Assembly: GCF_030506365.1 (NCBI RefSeq) | Contig: NZ_CP073092.1 | Location: forward strand, 1,860,001 to 1,924,000 | Reading direction: 5' to 3' | Length of the DNA: 64,000 nt | Source: Corynebacterium tuberculostearicum | Lineage (GTDB): Bacteria; Actinomycetota; Actinomycetes; Mycobacteriales; Mycobacteriaceae | Shown: positions 8,790 to 19,017 of the stretch, piece by piece | How the letters are laid out: each line of letters opens with the position of its first letter | Position numbering within the stretch: position 1 is the stretch's first letter | Position numbers and translations under genes: made by a program | The notes under the pieces: model-generated | Databases searched by the model: none | What the model saw: only the letters and a program-made list of their open reading frames with translations | What the model was told of the DNA's origin: nothing

Positions 8790-10181
8790 CTAGTTGCGGG
8801 TAAGCTCCCGCGCGGCCGCGGCGAATACATCACCGCGTTGAGCCATGCCGGTATACATGTCTAACGATGCCGCAGCCGGCGCCAAAAGAACGGTATCGCC
8901 GGCACCGGCGTGTTGCAGTGCAGCCTCCACCGCAGCATTCATGGCTGCGAAAGGCTCCTGCGTTTCGATGACGTCCACCGGGGCATGCGGCGCGTGGGCG
9001 GCGAGGGCCCGGGCAACCTCTTCCCTATCCACGCCCAGGACTACCGCGGCTTTGATGTGGGCGGCGTGCTTGGCGACGAGCCCGTCCACCTCCGCGCCTT
9101 TCAACTGCCCGCCGGCAATCCAGACCACGGAATTGAGCCCCTTGAGCGCCGCATCCGCCGCATGTGGGTTGGTGGCCTTGGAATTATCGATGAACGTAAT
9201 GCCGGAATGCTCATGGACCACAGCGCCGCGGTGCCCGGCGACGGTATATGCGGCCAGCCCCTGCGCAATGGACTCTGGGGTGGCGCCTGCCAGACGCGCG
9301 ACGCTGGCTGCGGCCGCAGCGTCGAGGACTCCTGCCAGGCCGGCGGGCTCGATGCCCTCTGCGGACGCGAGATCCTCGCGCTTCTCGTTAAGCCGCGAGA
9401 CAAGACGGCCGGCACTTACGCCCACCTCTCCCTGTGTAGGTTCAGCGGCAGTAAAGCCGAAGAGGTCTGCGGTATCCGCGGCGTAGTGGACCGCCTCGGC
9501 GTCATCCTTGCCCACTACAGCGACTTCACCGGAGAGCACCTTGGCCTTCGCGCGGGCATAGGCATCAAACGATCCGTGCCAATCCAGGTGGTCATCAGCC
9601 AAATTCAGTAGCACGCCCACATCCGGGCGCAAATGGCTGGACCAATGCAACTGGAAAGAAGATAGCTCGGCACAGAGAACGTCGACGCGAGGGGTGGCCG
9701 TGAGGGCGTCGAAAAGCGAAACGCCGATATTGCCCACCGCCAGTGCGCGCTTGCCGGTGCGCTTGGCATCTGCCTGCATAATCTGGGCCAACATGCCGGT
9801 AGTGGTGGTCTTGCCGTTGGTTCCGGTAACTACCAGCCAGGTGCGCGGGGCGCCGAAGACACCCGCACGATCCAGGCGATACGCGAGCTCCACGTCGCCG
9901 ATGACCTCTACCCCATCGTCCTGGAGGGCGACCAACAAGGGCGAATCGGGACGCCAGCCCGGCGAAGTAACCACCAGGTCAAAATCGCCTTGGGAGGCGG
10001 AATCGACGGAGACGGTTGCTACCCCGTATTCCTCCGCCAATTCCGCCAGCGCGGTCTCGTTGGAATCTGCCACGGTGGTATCCACCCCGAGGCTTGCCAG
10101 CATAGCGACGCAACCGCGCCCCGATACTCCCGCCCCGGCTACGAGCACTCGCCCGCGCAACGAGGATGGCAACTCGGTCAT
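8790..10181 (-). CDS. murD: UDP-MurNAc-L-alanine--D-glutamate ligase MurD
   Basis: Cytoplasmic ligase that adds D-Glu to UDP-MurNAc-L-Ala. The 463 residues include the N-terminal dinucleotide-like loop VLVAGAGVSGRGCVAML, the P-loop GTNGKTTTT at 120-127, LNLADDHLDWHGSFDAYARAKAK and ITFIDNSKATNPHAADAAL (MurD signature), ending LLAPAAASLDMYTGMAQRGDVF. GAGGAATAGAG precedes the start. It lies 29 bp upstream of ftsW and 42 bp downstream of mraY. Confidence 0.98.
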   Translation of the reverse strand: MTELPSSLRGRVLVAGAGVSGRGCVAMLASLGVDTTVADSNETALAELAEEYGVATVSVDSASQGDFDLVVTSPGWRPDSPLLVALQDDGVEVIGDVELAYRLDRAGVFGAPRTWLVVTGTNGKTTTTGMLAQIMQADAKRTGKRALAVGNIGVSLFDALTATPRVDVLCAELSSFQLHWSSHLRPDVGVLLNLADDHLDWHGSFDAYARAKAKVLSGEVAVVGKDDAEAVHYAADTADLFGFTAAEPTQGEVGVSAGRLVSRLNEKREDLASAEGIEPAGLAGVLDAAAAASVARLAGATPESIAQGLAAYTVAGHRGAVVHEHSGITFIDNSKATNPHAADAALKGLNSVVWIAGGQLKGAEVDGLVAKHAAHIKAAVVLGVDREEVARALAAHAPHAPVDVIETQEPFAAMNAAVEAALQHAGAGDTVLLAPAAASLDMYTGMAQRGDVFAAAARELTRN

Positions 10182-10223
10182 CTCTATTCCTCTTTCCTCG
10201 ATAAAGCTAAAAAGGCGTGAGTC

Positions 10224-11330
10224 TTAGGAAGCAAAGCCGACGGCAGACAGCCAGTCGCCGTAGAAGATGCATACGCCGGCGATAGCGGCCATGGCGCTTA
10301 GCAGCCAGAAGCGGGTGACCACGGCGGTCTCGGCCCAGCCACCATTTTCAAAGTGGTGGTGGATGGGCGCCATGCGGAAGAAGCGCTTTCCGGTGCTGCG
10401 GAAGACGATGATCTGGATGACGACGGAGACCGTCTCAATCACGAAGATGGCGCCGATGATGATCATGAGCAGTTCGGTGCGAGTCGTCACCGAGAGGCCG
10501 GCGACGAGGCCGCCGAGTGCAAGCGAACCGGTATCGCCCATGAAGATCTTGGCCGGTGCGGCATTCCACCACAAAAAGCCCAAGCAACCGCCCAGGCCAG
10601 CTGCAGCCAGCACGGCCAAGTCGAGCGGATCGCGAACCTCGTAGCACCCTGCCGCTGGCGAGACGGCGCAAGAGTTGCGGAACTGCCAGAAGGAAATCAG
10701 TGCATAGGCGCCCATCACCATCGCGGTGGTGCCTGCGGCCAAGCCGTCGAGTCCGTCGGTGAGGTTCACGGCGTTCGACCACGCAGCAATGAGTAGATAG
10801 AGAAAGACCAGGAAGACAATGGTGCCGATGATGGCGCCGCCCACGGCGATGTCGAAGGTTTCAAAATCGCGAACGAAGGAAAGGTTGGTAGACGCTGGGG
10901 TCAATCCGTGCTCGTCTGGGAACTGCAGCGCCAGGATGCCGAAGATGAGCGCCACGGCCAGCTGACCAACCAGCTTGGCGGTCTTGTTCAGGCCGAGGTT
11001 GCGCTTTTTGAACAGCTTGATGAAGTCATCGGCAAAACCCAGACCGCCCAGGCCCATCGTGAGGAAATAGACCAAGAGACCGGAGGGGCTAAAACCACCG
11101 TTACCGGTCACGCGGGCATAAATTCCCACCACGAGGTAGGCCACGGTGATGGCCAGCAGAATCGCCAGTCCGCCCATGGTGGGGGTGCCGCGCTTGCGCA
11201 GGTGCAGCTGCGGTCCGTCCTCGCGGATTTCTTGCCCCTTGCCTACGCCGGAAAAGTAGCGCACCAACATGGGAGTGGTAAAGATCGCGACGAGGAAGCT
11301 GAGGATGCCCGCGATAATGATCTGAGTCAT
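10224..11330 (-). CDS. mraY: Phospho-MurNAc-pentapeptide transferase MraY
   Basis: Polytopic membrane enzyme that transfers phospho-MurNAc-pentapeptide to undecaprenyl phosphate to give lipid I. The 368-residue protein has about ten membrane segments and the catalytic signatures [19 protein letters not shown] (two adjacent Asp), [27 protein letters not shown] and APIHHHFE. It is placed between murF and murD, as is standard. Confidence 0.98.
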   Translation of the reverse strand: MTQIIIAGILSFLVAIFTTPMLVRYFSGVGKGQEIREDGPQLHLRKRGTPTMGGLAILLAITVAYLVVGIYARVTGNGGFSPSGLLVYFLTMGLGGLGFADDFIKLFKKRNLGLNKTAKLVGQLAVALIFGILALQFPDEHGLTPASTNLSFVRDFETFDIAVGGAIIGTIVFLVFLYLLIAAWSNAVNLTDGLDGLAAGTTAMVMGAYALISFWQFRNSCAVSPAAGCYEVRDPLDLAVLAAAGLGGCLGFLWWNAAPAKIFMGDTGSLALGGLVAGLSVTTRTELLMIIIGAIFVIETVSVVIQIIVFRSTGKRFFRMAPIHHHFENGGWAETAVVTRFWLLSAMAAIAGVCIFYGDWLSAVGFAS

Positions 11331-11360
11331 TGCTAGAGGTCTTTCTCCTTGTACTGAGGA

Positions 11361-12890
11361 CTAACGGCGATTGAGCTGTTCTGCCACGCGCCACAGGCGC
11401 TGGGCATTTGATGACTTGATGAGGACTACATCTTTGGCCTCGCGCCCGGTCCAATCTTCGATGCCGGCAGGCGCTACCCTGATGATGTCTTCGACCGCCG
11501 CCGCAGCGGCGTCAACATCCGGGCTGATAGTAGTATTTATACCCCGCACCTGTGCGGCTTCAACCATGGCCCTCATATTATCGTTGTCTCCCACGGCCAC
11601 GAGGTGGTCAACGTGGTACTTGGAAAGCACCTCTCCCAATGCGCGGTGGGCAGCCACCGCTTCTCCGCCGAGCTCGCCCATCTCACCGAGCACGGCGATG
11701 GCGCGGGCATCCGGTCGGGCGGCCGAGGTATAGGCCAGCGCGGCAATGGCAGCGTGCATGGAATCGGGGTTGGCGTTATAGGAATCATCGATAGTGGTTA
11801 CTCCATCGCGGCGGGTACGCACGTCCATGCGGTGTTCCGAGGCATTCTGGTGCCCGGATAGCGCATTAGCTACCACCTGCGGGTCCATGCCCGATTCAAT
11901 AGCCGCGGCGGCCGCTGCCAAAGCGTTAGAGACCTGGTGCTTGCCAAAGACCTGCAGCTTCACCGGAAGTGGGTCCGTTCCCGGCGCATGCAGCACAAAC
12001 GAGGGGCGGGCGACGTCATCGAGCTGGATATCGCTGGCGTAGTACTGGGCGTCGGAAGCCGGCGGCTTATTGGCCGAGTAGTAGACGACCTTGGCTGAGG
12101 TGCGCGGCGCCATGCCGGCGACGAAGGGATCATCGGCATTGAGCACGGCGACGCCGCCCTCAGCGGCCGAGGGCAAGGCTTCCACGAGCTCACCTTTGGC
12201 CTGGGCAATATTCTCGCGTGAGCCAAACTCACCCAAGTGCGCGGTACCAACGTTGAGTACCACGCCGACAGTAGGCGCGGTGATGGTGGTCAGGTGGCGG
12301 ATATGACCAATGCCGCGGGCAGACATTTCGGCAACTAGGAAGCGGGTGTGCTCATCGCAGCGCAAAGCGGTATACGGCAGGCCGACCTCGTTATTAAAGG
12401 AGCCGGGAGGGGCAACGGTGTCACCCTCAGCACGGAAAATCGTGGCCAGTAGGTCCTTGGTGGAGGTCTTTCCGGCCGAGCCGGTTACGCCCACGATGTC
12501 TAGGCCTTGCTCGGCGGTCAGGCGGCGGGTGACCTCCCGCGCGATATCGGAAAGCGCCTGCACCACCGCGGCGGCCGAGCCGTCCTCGTCGTGGGCATAG
12601 ATATCCGCGTTGGCGGCATCACCGGTAACGCGGCCTTGGGGCTTGACGACGACCGCCGGAACCCCCACCGGCCGCGCCGCCAGCACCGCCACTGCGCCCT
12701 GCTCGATGGCCTTTTCTGCATAGTCGTGGCCATCCACGCGGGCACCGGGCAGGGCAAGGAAAAGCCCGCCCTTGGTTACCTTCCGGGAATCGAATTCGAT
12801 GAACCCGGTAACGCGCTGGTCTGGGTCAGACACGCAATCGAGGCTGCCCCCGGTAATTTCGGCAATATCGGCAATAGAAAGTGGAATCAT
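11361..12890 (-). CDS. murF: UDP-MurNAc-tripeptide--D-alanyl-D-alanine ligase MurF
   Basis: Last cytoplasmic Mur ligase, which adds D-Ala-D-Ala to the UDP-MurNAc tripeptide. The 509-residue protein has the N-terminal block FIEFDSRKVTKGGLFLALPGARVDGHDY, P-loop GSAGKTS at 137-143, NVGTAHLGEFGSRENIAQAKGEL, DDSYNANPDSMHAAI and AVLGEMGELG in MurF order. It starts 2 bp after the murE stop and runs into mraY after 30 bp. Confidence 0.98.
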   Translation of the reverse strand: MIPLSIADIAEITGGSLDCVSDPDQRVTGFIEFDSRKVTKGGLFLALPGARVDGHDYAEKAIEQGAVAVLAARPVGVPAVVVKPQGRVTGDAANADIYAHDEDGSAAAVVQALSDIAREVTRRLTAEQGLDIVGVTGSAGKTSTKDLLATIFRAEGDTVAPPGSFNNEVGLPYTALRCDEHTRFLVAEMSARGIGHIRHLTTITAPTVGVVLNVGTAHLGEFGSRENIAQAKGELVEALPSAAEGGVAVLNADDPFVAGMAPRTSAKVVYYSANKPPASDAQYYASDIQLDDVARPSFVLHAPGTDPLPVKLQVFGKHQVSNALAAAAAAIESGMDPQVVANALSGHQNASEHRMDVRTRRDGVTTIDDSYNANPDSMHAAIAALAYTSAARPDARAIAVLGEMGELGGEAVAAHRALGEVLSKYHVDHLVAVGDNDNMRAMVEAAQVRGINTTISPDVDAAAAAVEDIIRVAPAGIEDWTGREAKDVVLIKSSNAQRLWRVAEQLNRR

Positions 12891-12892
12891 GT

Positions 12893-14428
12893 CTACTCCT
12901 TCGCATCCCCAAGAGTATCGCGGTGCGGGGTTCCGGCCAGCTTTTCCTCGATAGCGCGGGCCATTTCCTCGCGGTCATCAAAGTGCAACGTCTTTCCGTT
13001 CACGAGTTGTCCCACCTCGTGGCCCTTGCCCACGACGATGACGGCATCGCCCGGCTCGGCCCAATCGACGACCTCATCGATGGCACGGGCGCGTGAGCCT
13101 ACCTCGCGGATATCGCCCTGCGGGGCGGCTTCCCGTGCGCCCTCCATCACCGCCGCGCGAATGGTGGCGGGGTCCTCGGAGCGAGGGTTGTCATCGGTCA
13201 CCACGGTAAGGTCTGCGCGGCTGGCTGCGGCTGCGCCCATGATGGGGCGCTTAGAGCTATCGCGGTCTCCGCCGGCGCCGACGACAATGCCGACGCGCCC
13301 CGTGGTTCCCTCCAGCTGGCCGCGCAAGGTGTCGAGCACCGCAGCGATGGCCGCGGGCTTATGCGCGTAGTCCACTACGGCCACAAAGTCCTGGCCGCGG
13401 TCGATGCGCTCCATTCGGCCGGGGACTGCGACCTTCTCCACGCCCGACAGGAACTCCGCTGGGTCCTCTCCTACCGCGGTGGCCATGCCGAGCGCCAAGC
13501 AGGCATTGGCGATATTGAACTCGCCAGGCAGCGGCAGCCGGAAGGTGAAATCGGCACCGTCATAATTCAGGGCTACCTCCTGGGCACCGGTGGCCTCAGC
13601 GGCGGTTTGGCGCGCGCTAATCGTGGCCGAAGCGCCCTGGGTGGCAACCGTAGTAACTGGGTGGCCGGCGCTCTTGGCGACGCCGCGCATGCGCTCGCCC
13701 CACTCATCATCGATGCAGAGGACGGCTCGTTCCGCCGCCTGTTCCCCGGCGAAAAGCTTCGCCTTAGCCTGGAAGTAGTCCTCCATGGTGGGGTGAAAAT
13801 CAAGGTGGTCCTGGCTCAGGTTCGTAAACCCGCCTACCGCAAACCGAGTTCCGCGCACGCGTCCTAGCTCCAGCGCGTGCGAGGACACTTCCATCACCAC
13901 GTGGGTAACGCCCTCGTTCTTCATGCGCGCGAAAAGCTCTTGTAGGGTCGGCGCCTCAGGCGTGGTGAGCGAGGTGGGAACCGGCGTGCGGTTAATACGG
14001 GTACCGGTGGTCCCGATTAGGCCCACAGAATGCCCGGCGTGGAGCAAGCCGGCCTCCAGCAAGTAGCTGGTGGTGGTCTTGCCGGAGGTGCCGGTAACGC
14101 CGATAACCGTCAGGTCGCGGGTGGGGTGGCCATAAATCTCGGCGGAGATTGGACCGAGCACGGCACGAATATCCTCTACCACCAAGATGGGGCGGGTCTC
14201 TTGGGCTTCGGTAAGCAGGTCGAGTCCGGCGGCGTCGGTAAGCACAGCTCCCGCCTTGGTATCGCGAGCGAACTGCGCGCCGTGTACGCGCGTGCCCGGC
14301 AGGGCGGCAAAGAGCGCGCCTTCCGGCAAACGGGAAGAATCCAGCCCGCACGCGGAAACCTCCACGGTGGCATCACCAATGACGCGCCCGCCAGAAAGCT
14401 GGGCGAGAGTATCCAAAGAAACGGTCAT
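12893..14428 (-). CDS. murE: UDP-MurNAc-tripeptide synthetase MurE (meso-DAP adding)
   Basis: Adds the third residue to the peptidoglycan stem. The 511-residue protein has CGLDSSRLPEGALFAALPGTRVHG, P-loop GTSGKTTT at 113-120, the carbamylated-Lys region DFHPTMEDYFQAKAKLF and, near residue 410, DDNPRSEDP. The DNPR motif is the established marker for meso-diaminopimelate specificity (lysine-adding enzymes differ here), which agrees with corynebacterial DAP-type peptidoglycan. It begins 9 bp after ftsI. Confidence 0.98.
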   Translation of the reverse strand: MTVSLDTLAQLSGGRVIGDATVEVSACGLDSSRLPEGALFAALPGTRVHGAQFARDTKAGAVLTDAAGLDLLTEAQETRPILVVEDIRAVLGPISAEIYGHPTRDLTVIGVTGTSGKTTTSYLLEAGLLHAGHSVGLIGTTGTRINRTPVPTSLTTPEAPTLQELFARMKNEGVTHVVMEVSSHALELGRVRGTRFAVGGFTNLSQDHLDFHPTMEDYFQAKAKLFAGEQAAERAVLCIDDEWGERMRGVAKSAGHPVTTVATQGASATISARQTAAEATGAQEVALNYDGADFTFRLPLPGEFNIANACLALGMATAVGEDPAEFLSGVEKVAVPGRMERIDRGQDFVAVVDYAHKPAAIAAVLDTLRGQLEGTTGRVGIVVGAGGDRDSSKRPIMGAAAASRADLTVVTDDNPRSEDPATIRAAVMEGAREAAPQGDIREVGSRARAIDEVVDWAEPGDAVIVVGKGHEVGQLVNGKTLHFDDREEMARAIEEKLAGTPHRDTLGDAKE

Positions 14429-14437
14429 ACTAAGCTC

Positions 14438-16378
14438 CTATTGTGCCCGCAGGGTCAGCCGCGGTGCTGGTTTCGAAGTCGGAATATTGTCACGATTAAG
14501 TAGCCACGAGGCGATATCGCGGAAGATAGGTGCCGCCGACTGGCCGCCACCGCCATTGTCCTCCACGCCGGACTTAGGCTCATCCAGCATGACGGCAACA
14601 ACGAAGCGCGGATCATCGGCCGGCGCAATGCCGGCGAAGGTGATCCAATAGGCGGAATTCGAATACGCCCCAGTATTTGGGTCCACCTTCTGGGCCGTAC
14701 CGGTCTTGCCGGAAAGCTGATAGCCCTTAAGCTGCGCATTGCCGGCCGTACCGTTTTGCAGGCCGGCATCATCGTCTTGGAAGACGGCGCGGAACATATC
14801 CACCGTAGTCTTGGCGGTCTCCGGGCTTACCACCTGGTTCTTTTCCGGTTCCTCTAGCTTTTCGTCCTTGCCGTCCGGGCCCTTGACCGAGTCAATGATG
14901 CGCGGCTCGATACGCTCACCACCATTGGCCAATGCTTGGTACACGCTGGCCATCTGCAAGGTGGTCCACGACTGGCCCTGACCAATAGGCAGGTTAGCGA
15001 AGGTGCCGCCGGACCATTGCTCCAAGTCCGGGACGCTACCGGCCGATTCGTTCGGCAGCTCAATACCGGTGGTATTGCCCAACCCAAACTTCTTGAGGTA
15101 CTCGGCGTACTTTTCTTGGCCCAACTTATCGGCGATCATCAAGGTGCCGACGTTGGAGGACTTACCAAAGATGCCGGTGGTGGTATACGGCTCGGTGCCG
15201 TGTTCCCAGGCATCGTTGACCGTCACGCCCGCCATATCGATGGAACCGGGGACCTGGTGCACCTCATCCGGGGTGGTCACGCCCTCCTGCAGTGCAGCAG
15301 CCGCGGTAACCACCTTGGCTACAGAACCCGGCTCATAAGGATGGGAAACGCTGCGGTTTTCAAAGTCCTTACCCTCATCAAGCTGATCCTCAACATTCTT
15401 ATTGGGATCCACGGTATCGGTATTGGCCATGGCAAGCACCTGGCCGGTGGCAGCATCGAGAACTACTGCTTCCGCACCAGAAGCCTTGGAGTTGGCCTTG
15501 GCCTTTTCCAGCTTCTGCTGAACGTAGGTCTGCAGGTCCAGATCCAAAGTGAGGGTGACGTCGCGACCATCAACGGTATCCACGACGTCACGCAGAGTGC
15601 CTGGAATCACCTGGCCATCTGCGGAGACGTCCTCGGTGGACTGGCCGTCAATGCCAGTAAGCTCCGTATCGCGCGCGGCCTCGAAACCGAACTGGCCATG
15701 GCCGTCCATCGACACCTTGCCCACAACGTTTTCACCAATGGCGCCGTTGGGGTACTGGCGAATGTCTTGGCGGTCCGCTGCCACTCCGTGGTACTTATTG
15801 GCGATCTCCACGGCAACATCCGGATCGACGTTGCGCACCAGTACCTCATACTGGGTATCGGCTTTCAGCTTATTGAGGATGTCGTCCTTATCCACCTTGG
15901 AGGTAGAGGCGCCGGAATCCTCAATCAGCTTCGGGATTCCCTCAGACATGTCCTTGAGGGTCTCCTCCATCTTCTTGGTGAGGAAGCTATCCAGCTTCTT
16001 ATCATCCATGCCCTCTGTCGAGCCATCTTTCTGGGCCTCGATCTCGGCCTTGTCCTTTAGCTCATCGCGCAGGCGGGTCGGTGAGACGGTCAAGGAACGA
16101 GACTTCATCGTGTAGGCCAAGCGCTGGCCATCGCGGTCTAAGATTTCTCCCCTGCGGGCCGGCTCGATATAAACGCGCTCGCGCTGCGTTACGGCCTTGG
16201 CGGAAAGGTCCGGGCCCCACACGAGCTGTACCCAGGCCAAGCGGCCAGCGAGGACAACCATCGCCACGAGCACCACGGATACGATGATGCGCAGGCGTTT
16301 GCGCATCATCTTCTTTTGCGGCACCGCGGAGCTGGTCGAGCGGCGCGGGCGGCGCCTAGCCTTACTTGGCGTAGTCAC
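14438..16378 (-). CDS. ftsI: Septal penicillin-binding protein 3 (FtsI), D,D-transpeptidase
   Basis: Class B PBP that cross-links septal peptidoglycan with FtsW. The 646-residue protein has a basic cytoplasmic tail (1-28), one membrane anchor (about 29-50), a dimerisation domain with PARRGEILDRDGQRLAYT (74-90) and a transpeptidase domain with SVAK (Ser352, Lys355), SSN (407-409) and KTG (558-560). There are no PASTA domains. It starts at a GTG behind GGAAGGTGAC. A charged insertion of about 80 residues (105-185) rich in Asp/Lys lies in the N-terminal domain. Confidence 0.97.
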   Translation of the reverse strand: MTTPSKARRRPRRSTSSAVPQKKMMRKRLRIIVSVVLVAMVVLAGRLAWVQLVWGPDLSAKAVTQRERVYIEPARRGEILDRDGQRLAYTMKSRSLTVSPTRLRDELKDKAEIEAQKDGSTEGMDDKKLDSFLTKKMEETLKDMSEGIPKLIEDSGASTSKVDKDDILNKLKADTQYEVLVRNVDPDVAVEIANKYHGVAADRQDIRQYPNGAIGENVVGKVSMDGHGQFGFEAARDTELTGIDGQSTEDVSADGQVIPGTLRDVVDTVDGRDVTLTLDLDLQTYVQQKLEKAKANSKASGAEAVVLDAATGQVLAMANTDTVDPNKNVEDQLDEGKDFENRSVSHPYEPGSVAKVVTAAAALQEGVTTPDEVHQVPGSIDMAGVTVNDAWEHGTEPYTTTGIFGKSSNVGTLMIADKLGQEKYAEYLKKFGLGNTTGIELPNESAGSVPDLEQWSGGTFANLPIGQGQSWTTLQMASVYQALANGGERIEPRIIDSVKGPDGKDEKLEEPEKNQVVSPETAKTTVDMFRAVFQDDDAGLQNGTAGNAQLKGYQLSGKTGTAQKVDPNTGAYSNSAYWITFAGIAPADDPRFVVAVMLDEPKSGVEDNGGGGQSAAPIFRDIASWLLNRDNIPTSKPAPRLTLRAQ

Positions 16379-16504
16379 AGTCCAGTGTCACCTTCCCTAT
16401 TTCCGCCACAATTTCTTGCGTGTATTGATTGTGCCCTACAAAAGTGAGAATGCCCGCGCCACCACGCGCGAGCATCATCTTTTTCACCGATTATTCTTCC
16501 CTAG

Positions 16505-17302
16505 CTACTCGGCGCGGCTGGCATACGGCGCACGGGCCGGAAGGTTAGGTCGCGCATTCTCCTGGGCGGCACCGGCATCGCTGGTCTCACGGTCCGAGTT
16601 GCGGTCGCCGGCATCGCCACCATTGCTGGTGCGCTGCTGTCCCTGTGGCACGGCATTGAGGGAATCCGACATCCCCTCCGTATCCTTTGGGTCGCTAGAA
16701 GCCTGGCCCGGGCGGATTGGTTCACCGTTGACATCAATGAGCTTTTCGGTATCCGGGGTGCCTTCGCGCTTGTCGACGATCTTTCCATCGCCGCCAACTT
16801 CCGCAATACCCGGCTGCTTGGGAATAGCCATTCCCATTTCATCCGCGCGGCGCGCAATATCAGCAGAAGAGCTGAGATTCTCCGCATCGCGGTTGAGGGT
16901 CTCAATCTGGTTATCCAGTTGGGAATCCTGCACGGTCAGCTGCTGGATGGCAAAGGTTTGCTTGGTAGACAGACCCGACAGCCACATGGCCAAAGCCACG
17001 CCGACGATAAGCAGCGTGAGGGAAATGACACCCAACCGGGTAAGGAGCCCGTTCTTCTTCGTCTGCGGCTGCAGCTGACGGCCGCGGAAGCTAACCACCT
17101 GCTTCGAACCCAGTCGCTTAGTGCTGCGGTGCGGCACGCGAGTGCGGCTCGGGGCACGCTTAGTGCTGGGACGCTCGCGCAGCGCCGTCGGGGCTCCGGT
17201 ATCGATTCCGGTGGTGAAGTCTCGGCTGGCGCCCATGGTGCGAGTGGCCTCTCTGTCGCGGCTGTCAGTCTTTAGGTGGTTGCGGCGTGGGATGGTGCTC
17301 AT
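16505..17302 (-). CDS. ftsL: FtsL-like cell division protein
   Basis: 265-residue bitopic protein in the ftsL position between rsmH and ftsI. A basic N-terminal tail of about 85 residues precedes one membrane segment (88-108) and a short coiled coil (about 113-150) ending [15 protein letters not shown], typical of actinobacterial FtsL/septum-formation proteins. The C-terminal 100 residues are Gly/Asp/Asn-rich and look disordered. The start ATG overlaps the rsmH stop (ATGA). FtsL works with FtsB and FtsQ to activate FtsWI. Sequence conservation is low, so the call rests on topology and synteny. Confidence 0.87.
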   Translation of the reverse strand: MSTIPRRNHLKTDSRDREATRTMGASRDFTTGIDTGAPTALRERPSTKRAPSRTRVPHRSTKRLGSKQVVSFRGRQLQPQTKKNGLLTRLGVISLTLLIVGVALAMWLSGLSTKQTFAIQQLTVQDSQLDNQIETLNRDAENLSSSADIARRADEMGMAIPKQPGIAEVGGDGKIVDKREGTPDTEKLIDVNGEPIRPGQASSDPKDTEGMSDSLNAVPQGQQRTSNGGDAGDRNSDRETSDAGAAQENARPNLPARAPYASRAE

Positions 17303-18339
17303 TGCCTGCCTCCCGGCGGTAGAAATTCTGGCATTCCCTCGAGTCTTTCGATGGCACGAACACGCACCGACGCGGCTCGCGAATTTTCCGCGATTTCCTC
17401 TTCAGAGGCCTTTTCCGCCCCGCGCGTAACGATCTTGAACTTCGGCGCGGTGCCTGGCAGATCCATCGGCAACCCAGCCGGCGTCTTGGACGTAGTCAGT
17501 TCTTTGAAGGCTGCTTTAACGATGCGGTCTTCCAAAGATTGGTAGCTCATGAATACGGCACGGCCGCCTTCCGAAAGCGCTTGGGTTATAACCGGCAGGA
17601 CATTTTCAATAGCTTCCAACTCGCGATTGACCTCAACCCGCAGCGCCTGGAAGGTGCGCTTGGCGGGGTGCCCTCCGGTACGGCGGGTCGCAGCGGGAAT
17701 GACATCATAGAGCAGCTCAACGAGCCGCGCGGAGTTCTCGAAAGGCTCCTTGTCGCGCTCTTTCAACACGGCGGAGGCAATTTTTCCCGCGAAACGCTCA
17801 TCACCATAGGTTTTGAGGACGCGAGCCAAGTCACCGTGCGAATAGGTATTGAGTACATCCGCCGCAGTAATCCCCTGCGAAGGGTCCATGCGCATATCCA
17901 GCGGTGCATCCGCCTTATAAGCGAATCCGCGGTCAGCCTGGTCTAGCTGCATTGAGGAAACACCAAGGTCAAAAAGGGCGCCGGCAATGCCTACAGAGCG
18001 AGCCGAATCAAAGATATCGCCCTCCCCTTCCGCGATGGCGCTGCCCAGCTCATCGAATCGTGCATTAACGCCAACGAAGCGATCGCCGTAGGGCGCAAGA
18101 CGTTCGGTTGCATTGCGCAGCGCCTGCTTATCGCGGTCAACGCCAATGACTCGAGCCTTGGGGAAAGATTCCAGGAAGTAGCGGGTGTGGCCACCGGCGC
18201 CCAAGGTGGCGTCGACAAGCACTGCCTTATCCCCCGCCGCTTCTACCTGGGGGCGCAGGAGATCAGCCATGCGCTCGCGCATGACCGGCACGTGGCCGTG
18301 GTTTTCGGCCACATCATAATTTAGGTCTTTGGTAGCCAT
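17299..18339 (-). CDS. rsmH: 16S rRNA (cytosine-1402-N4)-methyltransferase RsmH (MraW)
   Basis: SAM-dependent methyltransferase for N4 of C1402 in 16S rRNA. The 346-residue protein has [13 protein letters not shown], the SAM-binding [47 protein letters not shown] and the C-terminal block [21 protein letters not shown]. The ATG at 18339 follows GGGGAGAC closely and gives MATKDLNYD; an ATG four codons upstream lacks this spacing. A long folded leader lies between mraZ and this gene. Confidence 0.97.
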   Translation of the reverse strand: MATKDLNYDVAENHGHVPVMRERMADLLRPQVEAAGDKAVLVDATLGAGGHTRYFLESFPKARVIGVDRDKQALRNATERLAPYGDRFVGVNARFDELGSAIAEGEGDIFDSARSVGIAGALFDLGVSSMQLDQADRGFAYKADAPLDMRMDPSQGITAADVLNTYSHGDLARVLKTYGDERFAGKIASAVLKERDKEPFENSARLVELLYDVIPAATRRTGGHPAKRTFQALRVEVNRELEAIENVLPVITQALSEGGRAVFMSYQSLEDRIVKAAFKELTTSKTPAGLPMDLPGTAPKFKIVTRGAEKASEEEIAENSRAASVRVRAIERLEGMPEFLPPGGRQ

Positions 18340-18384
18340 GTCTCCCCGCAACCCCCTTTCTCAAATTCCCTGACTTCCAGTGGT

Positions 18385-18492
18385 GGAAAGCATGCGAGTG
18401 CGTATAGGGCCCTGTCCGAGGCAGGTTTCTGATATCGGGGAAGTACACCAGAATCATCCGCCTCGGACAGAGTCCTTACACGCACTCTTGTG
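18385..18492 (-). ncRNA. Long hairpin leader upstream of rsmH (candidate mraW RNA)
   Basis: On the minus strand between mraZ and rsmH there is an 11-bp perfect stem CTGTCCGAGGC / GCCTCGGACAG (18470-18460 and 18422-18412). It is flanked by an outer stem TGCGTGTA / TATACGCA and capped by an inner stem TTCTGGTGT / ATATCAGAA with the apical loop ACTTCCCCG. No U-tract follows, so it is not a normal terminator. A structured mraW RNA motif has been described upstream of mraW in Actinobacteria. Position fits; I could not check the consensus. Confidence 0.55.
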
Positions 18493-18497
18493 CAGAC

Positions 18498-18932
18498 TTA
18501 GAGCAAGCCCGCCAGCACGTCATCAGCATCTGCTGCCGAATAAGCATCTTCAGTTTGCGACTGGTACTCAGCCCACGCGGCTGCGTCCCAAATTTCGAGA
18601 AAGTCCACAGAGCCAACCACAACGCACTCCTTGGACAAGTTGGCATATTCCCGATGCCCCGCAGACAACGTAATGCGCCCATGCCCATCCGGCCGCTGTT
18701 CGTCCGCACTTGCTGCCAAGTTACGAATGAAAGCACGTGCTTCTGGGTTGGTTCGAGAAACCGCCGCAGCCTTCCGCGCGCGTGCCGCAAATTCCTCCCG
18801 TGGGTACACGGCCAGCGAGTGGTCCTGCCCCTTGGTGACCATGAGGCCACCCGCGAGTTCATCGCGAAACTTTGCCGGAAGCGTAAGACGTCCCTTGTCA
18901 TCGAGCTTCGGAGTGTAGGTTCCGAGAAACAT
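18498..18932 (-). CDS. mraZ: Transcriptional regulator MraZ
   Basis: First gene of the dcw cluster; a ring-forming AbrB-type regulator that in E. coli represses its own operon by binding TGGG repeats. The 144-residue protein carries two SpoVT-AbrB half-domains, each with the DxxxR motif ([17 protein letters not shown] near residue 10 and [16 protein letters not shown] near residue 80). The start [15 protein letters not shown] at 18932 is the family start; an ATG at 18944 adds four residues and is less likely. Direct TGGG repeats lie about 85-120 bp upstream. Confidence 0.97.
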   Translation of the reverse strand: MFLGTYTPKLDDKGRLTLPAKFRDELAGGLMVTKGQDHSLAVYPREEFAARARKAAAVSRTNPEARAFIRNLAASADEQRPDGHGRITLSAGHREYANLSKECVVVGSVDFLEIWDAAAWAEYQSQTEDAYSAADADDVLAGLL

Positions 18933-19017
18933 CCCGGCGTCCACCTTCCTTACTCGAAAACTCCGGATTCTCTTACTTCAGAATCGAGACCCTTGAGCCC
19001 CTCTTTCCTCCGCTGCG

